Positions 1 through 8,082 of a DNA stretch of 64,000 nt are shown one piece after another (the first letter of the stretch is position 1; the number at the start of each line of letters is the position of its first letter). Below the pieces are notes generated by a model. It saw only the letters and a list, made by a program, of their open reading frames with translations. It made no database searches and had not been told where the DNA came from. Source of the stretch: DASWOJ01 sp964242415 (lineage in GTDB: Bacteria; Pseudomonadota; Alphaproteobacteria; Acetobacterales; Acetobacteraceae); contig CAXTAT010000004.1 in NCBI GenBank assembly GCA_964242415.1, forward strand, positions 62,001 through 126,000. The letters are read 5' to 3'. Both the position numbers and the translations under genes were made by a program.

Positions 1-368
1 ACGTTTGGGTGCTCGTCGGTGAACCGGGCCAGCGCGGGGGCCAGGGCGCATCGCGTCACCGTGGGCATGAGCCCAACCGTGACCGTGCCTGACAGCCCTA
101 TGCTGCAATCGCGCAGGGCCTGGGCGGCAGCGTGATGGGCGCGCAGCACCTCCAGGCAGCGCAGGTAGTAGCGATCCCCGGCCGGCGTCGGGCTGACCCG
201 GCCGCCTTCGCGGGTGAACAGGCGGGCGCCGAACCGCTCCTCCAGCTTGCGGACGTGCTGGGACACGCCGGACTGGGTGGCGGCTTCGCGCACCGCGGCG
301 GCGGTGAACGAACGCTCCTCGTAGGCAGCAACGAAGAGCAGGATGTCGCGCGGCAACTCGGCCATCAT
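1..368 (-). CDS. LysR-family transcriptional regulator (partial, C-terminus beyond window)
   Basis: Reading leftward, 122 codons of an N-terminal LysR winged helix-turn-helix domain are visible before the window edge. The recognition region is at residues 19-50, with the family hallmarks FTAAAVREAATQSGVSQHV and KLEERFGARLF, followed by SPTPAG at 59-64. The co-inducer-binding domain has only just begun when the sequence ends. Two adjacent ATGs (368 and 365) could start it. It is divergent from the flavin reductase at 453 and separated from it by about 85 bp, the classical arrangement for a LysR activator and its target, so it may control that gene. The effector cannot be told from this part. 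Confidence 0.85.
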   Translation of the reverse strand, partial: MMAELPRDILLFVAAYEERSFTAAAVREAATQSGVSQHVRKLEERFGARLFTREGGRVSPTPAGDRYYLRCLEVLRAHHAAAQALRDCSIGLSGTVTVGLMPTVTRCALAPALARFTDEHPN

Positions 369-373
369 CGAAC

Positions 374-390
374 CTGATGCGGTGGATCAG
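374..390. promoter_or_regulatory. Candidate LysR operator (inverted repeat)
   Basis: CTGAT-N7-ATCAG is a perfect 5-bp inverted repeat lying 5 bp upstream of the lysR start, in the gap between the divergent lysR and flavin reductase genes. LysR proteins usually bind dyads containing T-N11-A near their own promoter, and this site is of that general kind but not an exact match. Role inferred from position only. Confidence 0.3.
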
Positions 391-452
391 AACGTCTCAT
401 TTGTTTCCGCGCGGGCCGTTGCCCAGCTTGGGTGCGCAACAGGACACGGGCC

Positions 453-980
453 ATGGACATGCATTCGGAGCACACGGTCACCGACCCCGGGGAGTTGCGG
501 CGCGCGCTGGGCCGCTTCGCCACCGGGGTCACGGTGGTCACCACCTGCACGGAGGACGGGCGGCTGGAAGGGCTGACCGCCAACTCGTTCTCCTCCGTGT
601 CGCTGGACCCGCCGCTGGTGCTGTGGAGCCTGAACCGGGCCGCGCGCTCGCTGCCAAGCTTCATGGCGGCGCGGTGGTTTGCGGTGAACGTGCTGGGCAG
701 CCACCAAAGCGGGCTGTCCCAACGATTTGCCGGGGCGGTGGCGGATCGGTTCGCGGGGACGCGGTACGCGCCGGGCCTGGGCGGCTGCCCGGTGCTGGAC
801 GACGGCCTGGCGCATTTCGAGTGCAGCGTGTTCGACCGCATGGCAGCCGGGGACCACATGATCTTCCTGGGCCGGGTCGAGCGGATGGCGCACCGGGATG
901 GCGAGCCGCTGCTGTACAGCGGCGGCCGGTACTGCGTTCCGGCCGCGCTGCAGGCGGCCACGGCACGGCTGCCAGGGTGA
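453..980 (+). CDS. Flavin reductase family protein (two-component monooxygenase partner)
   Basis: A 175-aa protein of the flavin reductase (DIM6/NTAB, HpaC/RutF-like) family. These cytoplasmic enzymes use NAD(P)H to reduce FMN or FAD and hand the reduced flavin to a separate monooxygenase. Family signs are LRRALGRFATGVTVVTT near the N-terminus, then LTANSFSSVSLDPPLVLWSL and FAVNVL. The ATG at 453 is chosen because AGGA lies 8 bp before it; an in-frame GTG at 432 is possible. It is divergent from the LysR gene. The natural partner would be a luciferase-like oxygenase, and one sits at 11667-12773, too far away to be in the same transcript. Confidence 0.85.
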   Translation: MDMHSEHTVTDPGELRRALGRFATGVTVVTTCTEDGRLEGLTANSFSSVSLDPPLVLWSLNRAARSLPSFMAARWFAVNVLGSHQSGLSQRFAGAVADRFAGTRYAPGLGGCPVLDDGLAHFECSVFDRMAAGDHMIFLGRVERMAHRDGEPLLYSGGRYCVPAALQAATARLPG

Positions 981-1002
981 CGGCGGCCTGATCGATGGCG
1001 CC

Positions 1003-1962
1003 CTACTTGATCGCGAGCGGGTTGATGGGCGAGCCGGTGCCGCCGGTCAGGTTCAGGGGCGGGCCGTTGAACATGAACTCGTACACCCCGTCGCTGGCGC
1101 AGTCGGACGCCAGCTCCGACACGTCGAACATCTCGCCCATTGTCAGGCCCATGGCGGGAATGACCACCCAGTGCCAGGGCTGCTTCGCTTCCGTCGTCTC
1201 GTTTGGCCGCACCTCAACGCCCCAGGTGTCGGAGCAGATCGCGGCGATCTCCTTCTCCTGGCACCAGTAGCAGTTCTCGAACCGCACGCCGGGCGCGTCG
1301 CCGCCGGCATAGCCGCCCCAGGCGCCCTCGGCCCGGCAGCGTTCCATCTGCCCGGTGCGGACGATGACAAAATCGCCGCGGCGGATGGCCACGCCCTGCG
1401 CGGCCGCGGTCGCATCCAGCTCGGCGTTGGAGATGCCGTAGCCGTCGGGCAGCCAGTCCATCCCCTTGAAGCGCGCCACGTCCAGCAGCACGCCGCGGCC
1501 GACCATCTTGGCGCGGGCGTGCTCGATGCCCAGGACGTGGACGCCGCCGCTGTCCACGCGGCGGGCATCGTGGCCGTTGTACATCTTGTCGCCCAGGAAG
1601 ATGTGGCCAAGGCTGTCCCAATGGGTCGCGGCCTGCACGGGCATGTTCAGCGCGTCGTCGGAGTAGCGGAGCGTTTGGCCGCCCTGGTCGAACCGCCCGG
1701 CCACCGCGTCCGTCCCCGTGGCCAGCATGGTGTGGATGGGGTTCCAGCGCCCGCCGAACAGGCCGCTTTGCGGGCCTTGGTTGTTCAGCGGAATGCCCAT
1801 GGCGAACACTGCGCCCCGATGCACCAGCTTGGCGGCGGCCACCACGTCCTCGGGCCGGATGTGGTTCAGGGTGCCAACCTGGTCGTCGTCGCCCCAGCGG
1901 CCCCAGTTGCTGAGGGCGTCCGCGGCCGCGTGGACCGCGGGCAGGCCTTCCTTGATGTCCAT
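1003..1962 (-). CDS. Cyclase family protein (kynurenine formamidase-like metal hydrolase)
   Basis: A 319-aa cyclase-family (Pfam PF04199-type) protein, the family that includes kynurenine formamidase and isatin hydrolase. These are metal-dependent hydrolases acting on amide or lactam-like bonds. The metal-binding segment is HWDSLGHIF (about residues 113-121), a variant of the family HxGTHxDxPxH signature in which the spacing His-x-Asp-x3-His is kept. GDFVIVRTGQ and VVIPAMGL are also typical. The ATG at 1962 has GGAGGAACGG just upstream. It converges on the flavin reductase (22 bp apart). The substrate is not determinable; a ring-opened amide product would fit the surrounding catabolic genes. 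Confidence 0.82.
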   Translation of the reverse strand: MDIKEGLPAVHAAADALSNWGRWGDDDQVGTLNHIRPEDVVAAAKLVHRGAVFAMGIPLNNQGPQSGLFGGRWNPIHTMLATGTDAVAGRFDQGGQTLRYSDDALNMPVQAATHWDSLGHIFLGDKMYNGHDARRVDSGGVHVLGIEHARAKMVGRGVLLDVARFKGMDWLPDGYGISNAELDATAAAQGVAIRRGDFVIVRTGQMERCRAEGAWGGYAGGDAPGVRFENCYWCQEKEIAAICSDTWGVEVRPNETTEAKQPWHWVVIPAMGLTMGEMFDVSELASDCASDGVYEFMFNGPPLNLTGGTGSPINPLAIK

Positions 1963-1989
1963 TCCGTTCCTCCCGGCACCGGGTCGTGC

Positions 1990-2023
1990 GCCCCGCTAAT
2001 GAGCGACTGTTCAATAGCGGGGC
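1990..2023. promoter_or_regulatory. Inverted repeat upstream of the cyclase gene
   Basis: GCCCCGCTA and TAGCGGGGC are perfect 9-bp complementary arms separated by 16 bp, located 28 bp upstream of the cyclase gene start. It could be an operator or an mRNA leader hairpin for that gene. It cannot be the terminator of the VOC gene, which ends further right and is also read leftward toward it, unless the two genes are separate transcripts. Confidence 0.3.
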
Positions 2024-2090
2024 TGGGTGGTCAAGAGGCGGTGTAGGTCATAATTCCTATATCACCATGGTTTGTGAACCCGGGTGACCC

Positions 2091-2501
2091 CTAGATGCCC
2101 GGGAAGTTGAGTTCGATCGTGACGCCGTTCGGGTCTTCGAGGAACACCTGCTCCAGGTTCATCGCCGGCACCGTGCGGTTGCGGTATGGGATGCCGATGC
2201 CGCGGAACTTCGCCCGCATCGCCTCCACGTCGCTGCCGACAAAGGCAACGTGGTCGATGGCGCCGGTCCCGGTGTCAGCGCTGGCCTTGTCGCCCAGGTA
2301 GTCCTTCAGGCCGCTCGGGTCGTTCGGATCGATGCCGACCACGTGCACGACGGCGACGCCGCCGTGATACAGCCACACGCCGGGGAAGGGGAAGTTGGGG
2401 CGTGGCCCCACCTCCAGTCCCAGCACCTCGGTATAGAAGCGCTGGGTTTCGGCGAGGTGCGTGGTGCGTATCGAGTAATGGTCCAGGCGGTTGAGCGGCA
2501 T
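2091..2501 (-). CDS. VOC (glyoxalase/dioxygenase superfamily) protein
   Basis: A 136-aa single-module vicinal-oxygen-chelate protein. The expected metal ligands are present: His8 in LDHYSIRT, His84 in GAIDHVAF and Glu130 in DPNGVTIELNFPG. LAETQRFYTEVLGLEVG is the typical first beta-alpha-beta unit. Members are lyases, isomerases or extradiol-type dioxygenases on small substrates; the exact reaction is not readable from sequence. The ATG at 2501 is chosen because it matches the family N-terminus; the longer upstream reading frame runs into the REPIN element and is not real coding. It lies 128 bp upstream of the cyclase gene in the same direction, so the two may be co-transcribed. Confidence 0.83.
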   Translation of the reverse strand: MPLNRLDHYSIRTTHLAETQRFYTEVLGLEVGPRPNFPFPGVWLYHGGVAVVHVVGIDPNDPSGLKDYLGDKASADTGTGAIDHVAFVGSDVEAMRAKFRGIGIPYRNRTVPAMNLEQVFLEDPNGVTIELNFPGI

Positions 2502-2558
2502 GATAGGCGTTCTCCCTTGGCGCCAGGGCGACCGTATAGGACGCGAGGGTTGCACTGA

Positions 2559-2700
2559 CTCCCTCTCCCTCCGGGAGAGGGCTGGGGTGAGGGGGCCGCA
2601 CGCGCCACCGGCATGCTTGGGAGCGGATCGCGTCCTCAAGCGGGCAGATCAGGCCCTTGCCGCCTCCCCCACCCCGGCCCTCTCCCGGAGGGAGAGGGAG
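2559..2700. repeat. REPIN-like element copy 1
   Basis: A 142-bp element with two inverted arms (2559-2595 and 2664-2700). Each arm is itself a hairpin, CCCTCTCCC-TCC-GGGAGAGGG, followed by GC(T/C)GGGGTGAGGGG. The core between the arms (CATGCTTGGGAGCGG..GCGTCCTCAAGCGGG) is shared with copies 2 and 3. It sits between the divergent VOC gene and the Mo-hydroxylase operon, and fills most of the 344-bp gap 2502-2845, in which no gene is seen. Confidence 0.85.
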
Positions 2701-2845
2701 CAGCAGGCAGTGTCCTCACGCTATATGCGATCGTCCTGCATTGATGCAGAGCGTGCCGGCGCGCGCGCGGTTGTCAAGCTTGACGTGCCGGGCCGCATTG
2801 CCATCCATAGCCCGGGGCCATCCATAGCGCGGGGGAGACGACGCC

Positions 2846-3709
2846 ATGAAAGCGAGCGCATTCGACTATGTCCGCGCGACATCCGTGGCGGATGCCGTGG
2901 CGCTTTTGGCCCGGCACGGCGACGGCGCCAAGCTCATCGCTGGCGGTCAGAGCCTGCTGCCGGCGCTGAACCTGCGGCTGTCTGCCCCCGCGATCCTCAT
3001 CGACATCGCCCGCTTGCCGGAGCTGGGGGGCGTGTCCGTCACCGCCACCCACCTCCGTATCGGCGCCGGTTGCACCCATGCCGCGCTGCTGGCCGATCCG
3101 CTCATCGCCGCCCACGCGCCGCTGATCCCGCGTGCGCTGGCGCATGTCGCGCACCCGGCGATCCGCACAAGGGGCACCATCGGCGGCAGCTTGGCCAACG
3201 CCGACCCGGCTGCCGAACTGCCCGCCTGCGCGCTGGCGCTGGGTGCGGCCATGGTGCTGCAGGGGCCGGATGGGACCCGCACCGTTGCCGCGGATGCGTT
3301 CTTCACCGGGCTGTTCGAGACGGCGCTGGCGCCCTGCGAACTCCTGGTCGCGGTCGAAATCCCGTTGCAGCCGGCGGCGCGGTGGGGCTTTGCCGAGCTG
3401 GCCCGGCGCTCCGGCGACTACGCCATGGTGGGGCTGGCGGCGCATGGAGCGCCCGAGGGCGTCCCCGGGGCGCCGCGGCTGGCCTTCTTCTCCGTGGGTG
3501 GCACCGCGATCCTGGCCCGGCACGCGGCGGCGGCCCTGGCGCCCGGCGTGACCGCGGCGACCCTCGACGACGCCGCCCTCGCCCTTGCCGCCGACCTGCC
3601 GGAGCATTCCGACCTCCAGGCATCGGCCGCAACGCGCCTGCACCTGGCGCGGGTGCTGCTGCGCCGGGTCGTGGGGGCATGGGCCGCGCCGATGCGGGAG
3701 GCGGCATGA
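2846..3709 (+). CDS. Molybdenum hydroxylase FAD-binding subunit (CoxM/CutM-like)
   Basis: A 287-aa medium subunit of a xanthine dehydrogenase/CO dehydrogenase-family enzyme. It carries the FAD and passes electrons from the iron-sulfur subunit to the acceptor. The two FAD pyrophosphate-binding motifs are visible: LIAGGQSLLP (about residues 31-40) and TIGGSLANADPAAELP (about 110-125). Length is normal for the family. No signal peptide is seen, so the enzyme is cytoplasmic. It is the first gene of an M-S-L operon and overlaps the next gene by an ATGA junction. An in-frame extension upstream runs through the REPIN element and is rejected in favour of the ATG at 2846, preceded by GGGGGAGACGACGCC. 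Confidence 0.92.
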   Translation: MKASAFDYVRATSVADAVALLARHGDGAKLIAGGQSLLPALNLRLSAPAILIDIARLPELGGVSVTATHLRIGAGCTHAALLADPLIAAHAPLIPRALAHVAHPAIRTRGTIGGSLANADPAAELPACALALGAAMVLQGPDGTRTVAADAFFTGLFETALAPCELLVAVEIPLQPAARWGFAELARRSGDYAMVGLAAHGAPEGVPGAPRLAFFSVGGTAILARHAAAALAPGVTAATLDDAALALAADLPEHSDLQASAATRLHLARVLLRRVVGAWAAPMREAA

Positions 3710-4182
3710 CGGCGATCACCCTTCATGTGAACGGGGAGGCGGTGGCGGCCGACGTGCCCGCCCGGCTCCACCTCGCGGACTTCCTACGCGACAATCTCGG
3801 GCTGACGGGGACGCATCTGGGCTGCGAGCACGGCGTGTGCGGCGCCTGCACGGTGCGGCTGGACGGCGGGATCGTGCGGGCCTGCCTGGTGCTGGCGGTG
3901 CAGGCCGATGGCGGCGCCGTCGAAACGATCGAGGGGCTGTCGGACACGGGGGAGATCGCCGACCTGCAGGACGCCTTCGCCGCCCGCAACGCGCTGCAAT
4001 GCGGGTATTGCACGCCGGGGATGCTGGTCACGGCGCAGGACCTGCTGCTGCGGGCCGGGAAGGCACCGCCCGACCGCGCCGCCATCCGCGAGCACCTCTC
4101 AGGCAACTACTGCCGCTGCACCGGCTATGAGGCCATCGTGGACGCGGTGGAAGCGACGCTGCGGGGCCGCCATGGACTTTGA
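3706..4182 (+). CDS. Molybdenum hydroxylase 2Fe-2S subunit (CoxS-like)
   Basis: A 158-aa small subunit with two [2Fe-2S] clusters. The N-terminal plant-ferredoxin-type cluster is held by Cys40, Cys45, Cys48 and Cys60 (CEHGVCGAC). The C-terminal helical domain binds the second cluster through Cys99, Cys102, Cys136 and Cys138 (QCGYCTPGM, NYCRCTGY). It relays electrons from the Mo centre to the FAD subunit. All eight ligands are present and the length is typical. Start and stop overlap the FAD-subunit gene (ATGA) and the large-subunit gene (11 bp), so translation is probably coupled. No export signal, unlike the PaoA-type subunit at 55543. Confidence 0.94.
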   Translation: MTAITLHVNGEAVAADVPARLHLADFLRDNLGLTGTHLGCEHGVCGACTVRLDGGIVRACLVLAVQADGGAVETIEGLSDTGEIADLQDAFAARNALQCGYCTPGMLVTAQDLLLRAGKAPPDRAAIREHLSGNYCRCTGYEAIVDAVEATLRGRHGL

Positions 4183-6541
4183 GGACCCGGGGCGGCCGAA
4201 CCGTCACATCGGCCGCGCCCTGCCGCGTCCCGGCCTGCGCCGGCTGACCCAGGGCCGGGGCGCCTACGTCAGCGACCTGGCGCTGCCGCGCATGGCGCAC
4301 GCGGCCTTCCTGCGCTCCCCGTATGCCCACGCCGTCATCACGGGGATCGACCTGGCAGCGGCCCGCGCCATGCCGGGCGTGCTTGCGGTGCTGGACGGGC
4401 CGGCGATGGCGCCGCTGTGCTCGCCCTGGGTCGGTGTGCTGACCCACATGCAGGGGCTGAAATCCGCGCCGCAGCATCCCCTGGCGGTTGGGCGGGTACG
4501 CTGGCAGGGCGAGCCGGTCGCCATGGTGGTCGCCGCCACCCGCGCGCAGGCGGAGGACGCCGCCGAGCGGATCGACGTGGAGTACGACCCCCTGCCGCCC
4601 GTGGTGGACGTGGCCGCCGCGCTGGCGCCGGGAACCCCCGCCATCCACCCGGAGCTGGGCGACAACCTGGCCTTCGAGCGGCGCATCGAAGCTGGCAGCG
4701 TGGACGCGGCGCTCGCGGCGGCGGACCATGTGGTGGAGGCGAGCTTCGGCTTCGCCCGCCATACTGGCGTGACCCTGGAAGCCCGTGCGGTCGTGGCCGA
4801 TTGGAACGAAGGCGAGGAACGGCTGACGGTCCACCAGGGCACCCAGGTGCCGCACATGATGCAGGCGTTGTATGCCAGGCACCTGGGGCTGGAGGAGCAC
4901 CAGGTGCGCGTCGTCTGCCACGACGTGGGCGGCTCGTTCGGCATCAAAATCCACGTGTACGGCGACGAGATGGCGACGGCGGCCGCGAGCCGGATGCTGC
5001 GCCGCCCCGTCCGGTTCCTGGCCGACCGGCTTGAGAGCTTCGTCACCGACATCCATGCCCGCGATCATGTGGTCCATGGCCGCATGGGGGTGACGGCTGC
5101 GGGCGACATCACCGCCTTCACCGTTGACGACGTGACCGGCATCGGGCCGTTCTCCGCCTATCCCCGCACTTCGGCTGTGGAGGCCAACCAGGTTATCAAC
5201 CTGGTCGGCGGCCCCTACGCCTGCCCGAACTACCGCGCCCGCACCCGGGTGGTGTTCCAGAACAAGGCGATGATGTCGCAGTACCGCGCCGTGGGGCATC
5301 CCATCGCCACGACGGTCACCGAGGCGCTGGTTGACCTCGCGGCACGGCGCATCGGCATGGACCCGGTGGCGCTGCGCCGCCGCAACCTGATCCGCGACGA
5401 CGCCTACCCCTGCCAGTCCGCCAGCGGGATGCGGTTCGAGGGCTTGTCGCACCACGCGGCGCTCGACCGCTTGGTGGCGCTGATGGACTACGACGGGTTG
5501 CGGGCCGACCAGGTGGCGGCGCGCAACCGGGGCGTGCATCGCGGGATCGGCCTGGCGTCGTTCATCGAGCTGACCAACCCCGGCCCGGCCTTCTACGGCG
5601 TCGGCGGCGCCCGCATCTCGGCGCAGGACGGGGCGACGGTGCGGCTGGACGCAGGCGGCGGCATCACCGTGCAGGCCAGCGTGACGGAGCAGGGGCAGGG
5701 GACGGGGGCGGTCCTGGCGCAGGTCGTCGCCGAGGCGATGGGCGTGGCGCCGGAGCGGGTGCGCGTGCAGCTCGGCGACACCGATGCGACGCCCTATGGC
5801 GGGGGCACCTGGGCGTCGCGCGGCGCCGGGGTGGGCGGCGAGGCGGCGTGGCAGGCGGCGCGGGCGCTGCGGGGCCAGGTGCTGGAGCTGGCGGGCAGCA
5901 TCTTGCAGGCCCGGCCCGGCGACCTCGACATCGCGGACGGTGCCGTGGTGGATGCGGCGGGCCGGGCCGTGCGGATCGAGCTGCCGGACTTGGCGCGCGT
6001 CGCCTATTTCCGGCCCGACACCCTGCCGCGCGACGTGCAGCCCGAGCTGGTGGCCACCCGCCACCATGTCCCGCGCGACTACCCCTTCGCCTTCACCAAC
6101 GGCGTGCAGGCGTCGTGGCTGGAGGTGGACACGCAGACCGGGTTCATCACGCTGCTGAAGCACTGGGTCGTCGAGGATTGCGGCACGGTGCTGAACCCGC
6201 TGCTGGTGGACGAGCAGATCCGCGGCGGCGTGGTGCAGGGCCTGGGCGCTGCGCTGTTCGAGCACTGCGAGTACGACGACCAGGGGCAGATGCTGAACGC
6301 CTCCATGGCCGACTACCTGGTGCCGATGGCGGGCGAGATGCCGGACATCGTGATCGGCCATGTCTGCACGCCCACGGCGGAGAGCGCCATCGGGGCCAAG
6401 GGCGCGGGGGAGGCGGGCACGGCGGGGGCGGCAGCCTGCGTGCTGAACGCGGTGAACGACGCGCTGGCACCGTTGGGGGCCGTGCTGACGTCGATGCCGT
6501 TGACGCCGGAGCGGGTGTTGCGGGCGTTGGGCATAGGCTGA
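4172..6541 (+). CDS. Molybdenum hydroxylase large (Mo-cofactor) subunit
   Basis: A 789-aa catalytic subunit binding the molybdopterin cytosine dinucleotide cofactor. The family's Mo-site segments are present: GGSFGIK near residue 253 and GAKGAGEAG with the catalytic glutamate at about residue 747. The substrate loop, usually AYRGxGRPE (or AYRCSFR in true CO dehydrogenase), is here QYRAVGHPIA near residue 370. So there is no active-site cysteine and it is not form I CO dehydrogenase. The enzyme probably hydroxylates a carbon next to nitrogen or oxygen in a small molecule; the substrate is unknown. It is the last gene of the M-S-L operon and overlaps the small subunit. A REPIN element follows. 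Confidence 0.92.
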   Translation: MDFEDPGRPNRHIGRALPRPGLRRLTQGRGAYVSDLALPRMAHAAFLRSPYAHAVITGIDLAAARAMPGVLAVLDGPAMAPLCSPWVGVLTHMQGLKSAPQHPLAVGRVRWQGEPVAMVVAATRAQAEDAAERIDVEYDPLPPVVDVAAALAPGTPAIHPELGDNLAFERRIEAGSVDAALAAADHVVEASFGFARHTGVTLEARAVVADWNEGEERLTVHQGTQVPHMMQALYARHLGLEEHQVRVVCHDVGGSFGIKIHVYGDEMATAAASRMLRRPVRFLADRLESFVTDIHARDHVVHGRMGVTAAGDITAFTVDDVTGIGPFSAYPRTSAVEANQVINLVGGPYACPNYRARTRVVFQNKAMMSQYRAVGHPIATTVTEALVDLAARRIGMDPVALRRRNLIRDDAYPCQSASGMRFEGLSHHAALDRLVALMDYDGLRADQVAARNRGVHRGIGLASFIELTNPGPAFYGVGGARISAQDGATVRLDAGGGITVQASVTEQGQGTGAVLAQVVAEAMGVAPERVRVQLGDTDATPYGGGTWASRGAGVGGEAAWQAARALRGQVLELAGSILQARPGDLDIADGAVVDAAGRAVRIELPDLARVAYFRPDTLPRDVQPELVATRHHVPRDYPFAFTNGVQASWLEVDTQTGFITLLKHWVVEDCGTVLNPLLVDEQIRGGVVQGLGAALFEHCEYDDQGQMLNASMADYLVPMAGEMPDIVIGHVCTPTAESAIGAKGAGEAGTAGAAACVLNAVNDALAPLGAVLTSMPLTPERVLRALGIG

Positions 6542-6582
6542 CCGGGGCAGTCGCAGGTGGCGCAGGGACCGCTGCCTGTCTG

Positions 6583-6729
6583 CTCCCTCTCCCTCCGGGA
6601 GAGGGCCGGGGTGAGGGGGGCCGCAAGCGCCAAGCTCGGCATGCATGGGAGCGGCTTGCGTCCTTGAAGCGGTCAAGTTCGGCCCTTGCTGCCTCCCTCA
6701 CCCCGGCCCTCTCCCGGAGGAAGAGGGAG
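6583..6729. repeat. REPIN-like element copy 2
   Basis: A 147-bp element with the same inverted REP arms as copy 1 and the same core in the same orientation (CATGCATGGGAGCGG, GCGTCCTTGAAGCGG). It lies between the Mo-subunit gene and the importer A binding protein, both on the plus strand. With its flanks it accounts for the 321-bp stretch 6542-6862, which has no gene. Confidence 0.85.
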
Positions 6730-6816
6730 CAGCAGGCGGCGTCCTCACACCATAGCCGAGCCTCCTGGTGGGCTGACGCGACCGCCTAGCCACATGGACC
6801 GGGTTCGGGCCATACT

Positions 6817-6836
6817 CCTTATCAAGCGATCAGCGG
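6817..6836. promoter_or_regulatory. Shared promoter motif upstream of importer A
   Basis: CCTTATCAAGCGATCAGCGG lies 27 bp upstream of the binding-protein start. It resembles sites at 13783-13802 (read on the minus strand, CCTATCGAGCGATCAATAGG) and 14728-14749. The GATCAGCGGCAAA part (6828-6840) recurs exactly at 32005-32017 upstream of the amidase gene. A common regulator is inferred from this recurrence only. Confidence 0.3.
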
Positions 6837-6862
6837 CAAACGCGGGCGTGGGGGGGACGGCG

Positions 6863-8071
6863 ATGGCACAGGCATTCGGGCGCAGACTCGTGCTGGGAAC
6901 TGCGGCGGCGCTTGCGGCGCCGGCGGTGGGGCGGGCGCAGGATAGCACCATCAAGATCGGCTTCCCCGTGCCGCTCACCGGCCCCTACGCCGCCGAGGCG
7001 CAGGACCAGGTGCGTTGCGCGCAACTCGCGGTCGCCGAGTTCAACGAGGCCGGCGGCCTGGGTGGCCGAAAGGCCGAGCTGCTGGTGCGCGACGACAAGC
7101 TCGACCCCGGCGAGGCCGCGACCCGCACCCTTGAGCTGATCGAGAAGGACGGGGTGCGGCTGATCGTCGGCAGCCTGTCCGCGTCCGTGCAACTCGCCGT
7201 CAACAACGTCACGCGCGAGCGCAAGGTGCTCTACAACTCGATCAGCCAGTCGGACCAGATCGCGGCGCTGCCGGACTGGAGCCGCTATACCTTCCATGAA
7301 GGGCTGACGCCGCACCTCACCGCGGGCGCCGTGGGCCGCTACGCCTTCGGCAAGTATGGCAAGCGCGTCGTGTTCCTCAGCGCCGACTATGCGTATGGGC
7401 GCGAGATGGTGAACGGCTTCAAGGCAGCCGGGGCGCCGATGGGCATCGAGGTCCTGGCGGAGCTGCGGCATCCGCTGGGCGCCACGGACTTCTCCACCCT
7501 GCTGCCGCGCATCCAGGCGCTGAAGCCCGACATCCTGTGCCTGTGCAACTTCGGCCGCGACCAGCAGATCGCCATCCGCCAGGCCAACGATTTCGGCCTG
7601 AAGCGCACGACGCGGATCGTGGCGCCCATCCTGCTCTACACCGCCCGCGTCGCCGTCGGCCCCGGGGCGTTCAGCGGCGTGGTGGGCGGGGCGTCGTACT
7701 ACTGGGGCGTGGAAGCCAGCATCCCGAGCGCCAAGGCGTTCAACGACCGCTACCGCAAGGCATATGACAACAAGGTGCCGTCCGATTACGGCGCGCTCGG
7801 CTATGGCGGCGTGCGGAGCGTGCTGATGGCGGCGCGGCAGGCGGGGAGCGCCGACCCGGAGGCGGTGGTCGAGACGCTGTCGGGACTGCAATACGACATC
7901 TACAAGGGGCCGGAGCACATCCGCCCCTGCGACCACCAGGCCGTGCAGTCGGTGTTCGTCGTCGAAAGCAAGGACAAGGGCGCCAACCCCTACGACGTGT
8001 TCGACATCGTCCACGCCGACGAGGCGAACGAAGCTGACCTGAAGCCCTGCGCCGAGGAAGGGCACGCGTAG
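6863..8071 (+). CDS. ABC transporter substrate-binding protein, Liv type (importer A)
   Basis: A 402-aa periplasmic binding protein of the branched-chain amino acid/amide class. The N-terminus has a twin-arginine-containing signal, GRRLVLGTAAALAAPAVGRA, probably cleaved before QDSTIKIGF. The mature part opens with the class hallmark IKIGFPVPLTGPYA. The ATG at 6863 follows a G-rich ribosome-binding stretch (GGGGGGAC). It heads a five-gene importer (binding protein, two permeases, two ATPases). Despite the family name, ligands of this class include amides, aromatic acids and amino acids; the neighbouring Mo hydroxylase suggests its substrate may be imported here, which is an inference. Confidence 0.9.
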   Translation: MAQAFGRRLVLGTAAALAAPAVGRAQDSTIKIGFPVPLTGPYAAEAQDQVRCAQLAVAEFNEAGGLGGRKAELLVRDDKLDPGEAATRTLELIEKDGVRLIVGSLSASVQLAVNNVTRERKVLYNSISQSDQIAALPDWSRYTFHEGLTPHLTAGAVGRYAFGKYGKRVVFLSADYAYGREMVNGFKAAGAPMGIEVLAELRHPLGATDFSTLLPRIQALKPDILCLCNFGRDQQIAIRQANDFGLKRTTRIVAPILLYTARVAVGPGAFSGVVGGASYYWGVEASIPSAKAFNDRYRKAYDNKVPSDYGALGYGGVRSVLMAARQAGSADPEAVVETLSGLQYDIYKGPEHIRPCDHQAVQSVFVVESKDKGANPYDVFDIVHADEANEADLKPCAEEGHA

Positions 8072-8082
8072 GGCGGCTCGCC

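Noticed and set aside
2491..4182. A 563-codon frame linking the REPIN to the 2Fe-2S subunit
   Set aside because: It is one frame accident joining intergenic repeat sequence and an out-of-frame part of the FAD gene to the small subunit, whose real start is the ATG at 3706.
4172..6541. The 2846-6541 operon as true aerobic CO dehydrogenase
   Set aside because: The large subunit lacks the AYRCSFR loop with the active-site cysteine.
4028..6676. An 882-codon open frame antisense to the Mo subunit gene
   Set aside because: It is a shadow caused by the high G+C content: no domain, Arg/His-rich composition, and it covers the well-supported catalytic gene.
6542..6862. Short proteins with Pro-Gly-Glu-Gly or Leu-Thr-Pro-Ala-Leu-Ser repeats around several intergenic regions
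   Set aside because: They are translations of the REPIN arms, appear in all frames and directions, and have no start support; only the cobD copy lies within a real gene.
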